A DNA stretch of 64,000 nt from assembly GCF_900116175.1 (NCBI RefSeq), contig NZ_FPCH01000002.1, positions 496,001-560,000 on the forward strand. Direction: 5' to 3'. A model generated the notes under the pieces. It did no database searches. It was not told the DNA's origin and saw only the letters and a list, made by a program, of their open reading frames with translations. This document shows, piece by piece, positions 63,885 through 64,000 of the stretch. The translations under genes and the position numbers were made by a program. This DNA is from Hyphomicrobium facile. Its GTDB lineage: Bacteria > Pseudomonadota > Alphaproteobacteria > Rhizobiales > Hyphomicrobiaceae. Within the stretch, counting starts at the first letter, position 1, and each line of letters begins with the position of its first letter.

Positions 63885-63908
63885 ATTTCTAAATCTCGAT
63901 TTAGAAAT
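63885..63908. promoter_or_regulatory. Perfect 24-bp AT-rich palindrome
   Basis: Arms ATTTCTAAATC and GATTTAGAAAT with a two-base TC spacer. It lies in an AT-rich stretch after the T5orf172-like gene and about 68 bases before a possible start codon at 63976, so it is well placed to be an operator. Confidence 0.6.
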
Positions 63909-63975
63909 GGAATTACAACGATTTTCCGTTGGCTGAGAAAAGATTGCAGTGTTCAATTCCGACACCCCAAGTGCG

Positions 63976-64000
63976 ATGTCTACGACCGGAATGATGATGA
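63976..64000 (+). CDS. Possible start of a gene cut by the window edge
   Basis: An ATG at 63976 begins a frame (MSTTGMMM...) that runs off the end. The ribosome binding site is weak. Supported only by its position after the palindrome at 63885-63908 and the AT-rich promoter-like sequence. Confidence 0.2.

Overview
The window looks like chromosome of a GC-rich alphaproteobacterium of the Hyphomicrobiales (Rhizobiales), possibly close to Hyphomicrobium. Sequence support for this placement: the C4-type 5-aminolevulinate synthase next to glyA, the glyA / nrdR-ribD-ribE-ribB-ribH-nusB-thiL order, an LdtR-type MarR regulator beside an L,D-transpeptidase, a DUF2155 protein followed by the complex I accessory subunit NDUFA12, and a single-chain B12-dependent ribonucleotide reductase. 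The genus is inference; no rRNA or tRNA gene is present to settle it.

Layout. (1) 1-7002: three exported beta-propeller proteins of the sugar dehydrogenase / SMP-30 type, plus a secreted FecR-domain protein convergent with a CHASE2 adenylate cyclase. (2) 7298-27100: a nitrogen/amine catabolism region. It holds an amine or amino-acid permease, an SDR, ethanolamine ammonia-lyase (eutBC), a TetR regulator, and a divergent run spuC-puuD-puuA-puuC-gabD-gabT followed by an omega-amino-acid:pyruvate transaminase, methylmalonate/malonate-semialdehyde dehydrogenase, alanine dehydrogenase and its likely Lrp regulator. Read together, polyamines (or ethanolamine) enter, amino groups are moved to pyruvate or 2-oxoglutarate, carbon leaves as succinate or acetyl-CoA, and alanine dehydrogenase returns alanine to pyruvate. 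(3) 27097-28458: an L,D-transpeptidase. (4) 28697-37303, all minus strand: thiL-nusB-ribH-ribB-ribE-ribD-nrdR, glyA and hemA, i.e. riboflavin, thiamine, one-carbon and haem supply. (5) 37557-42437: a second L,D-transpeptidase, LdtR, a 3-hydroxyisobutyryl-CoA hydrolase and an extensin-like (LAS-type) peptidase. (6) 42621-44770: hemB, DUF2155, NDUFA12. (7) 45458-49219: nrdJ, with NrdR-box-like sites upstream that link it to the nrdR gene in the same window. (8) 49355-54562: a chromosomal rifamycin ADP-ribosyltransferase (arr) homologue, a small His/Lys-rich exported protein, two unknown proteins, a CinA/MoaB-type protein, sfsA and a Tat-exported msrB. (9) 55075-62708: an mdtABC-type efflux operon with two RND pumps. 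(10) 62977-64000: an orphan protein with a T5orf172/GIY-YIG-like domain and a perfect palindrome just downstream.

No insertion sequence, prophage, CRISPR array, tRNA or rRNA was found. Intergenic regions carry many palindromic repeats: a REP-like family at 9740-10172 and singly elsewhere, a three-copy structured tandem repeat at 21401-21560, and an inverted G-rich pair at 22926-23045. There is no obvious wholly novel defence or mobile system. The best leads are the regulatory palindromes, the tandem structured repeats, the degenerate RibA domain, the FecR/CHASE2 pair, the NrdR-box-like sites, the possible attenuator before the efflux operon, and several unknown small proteins.
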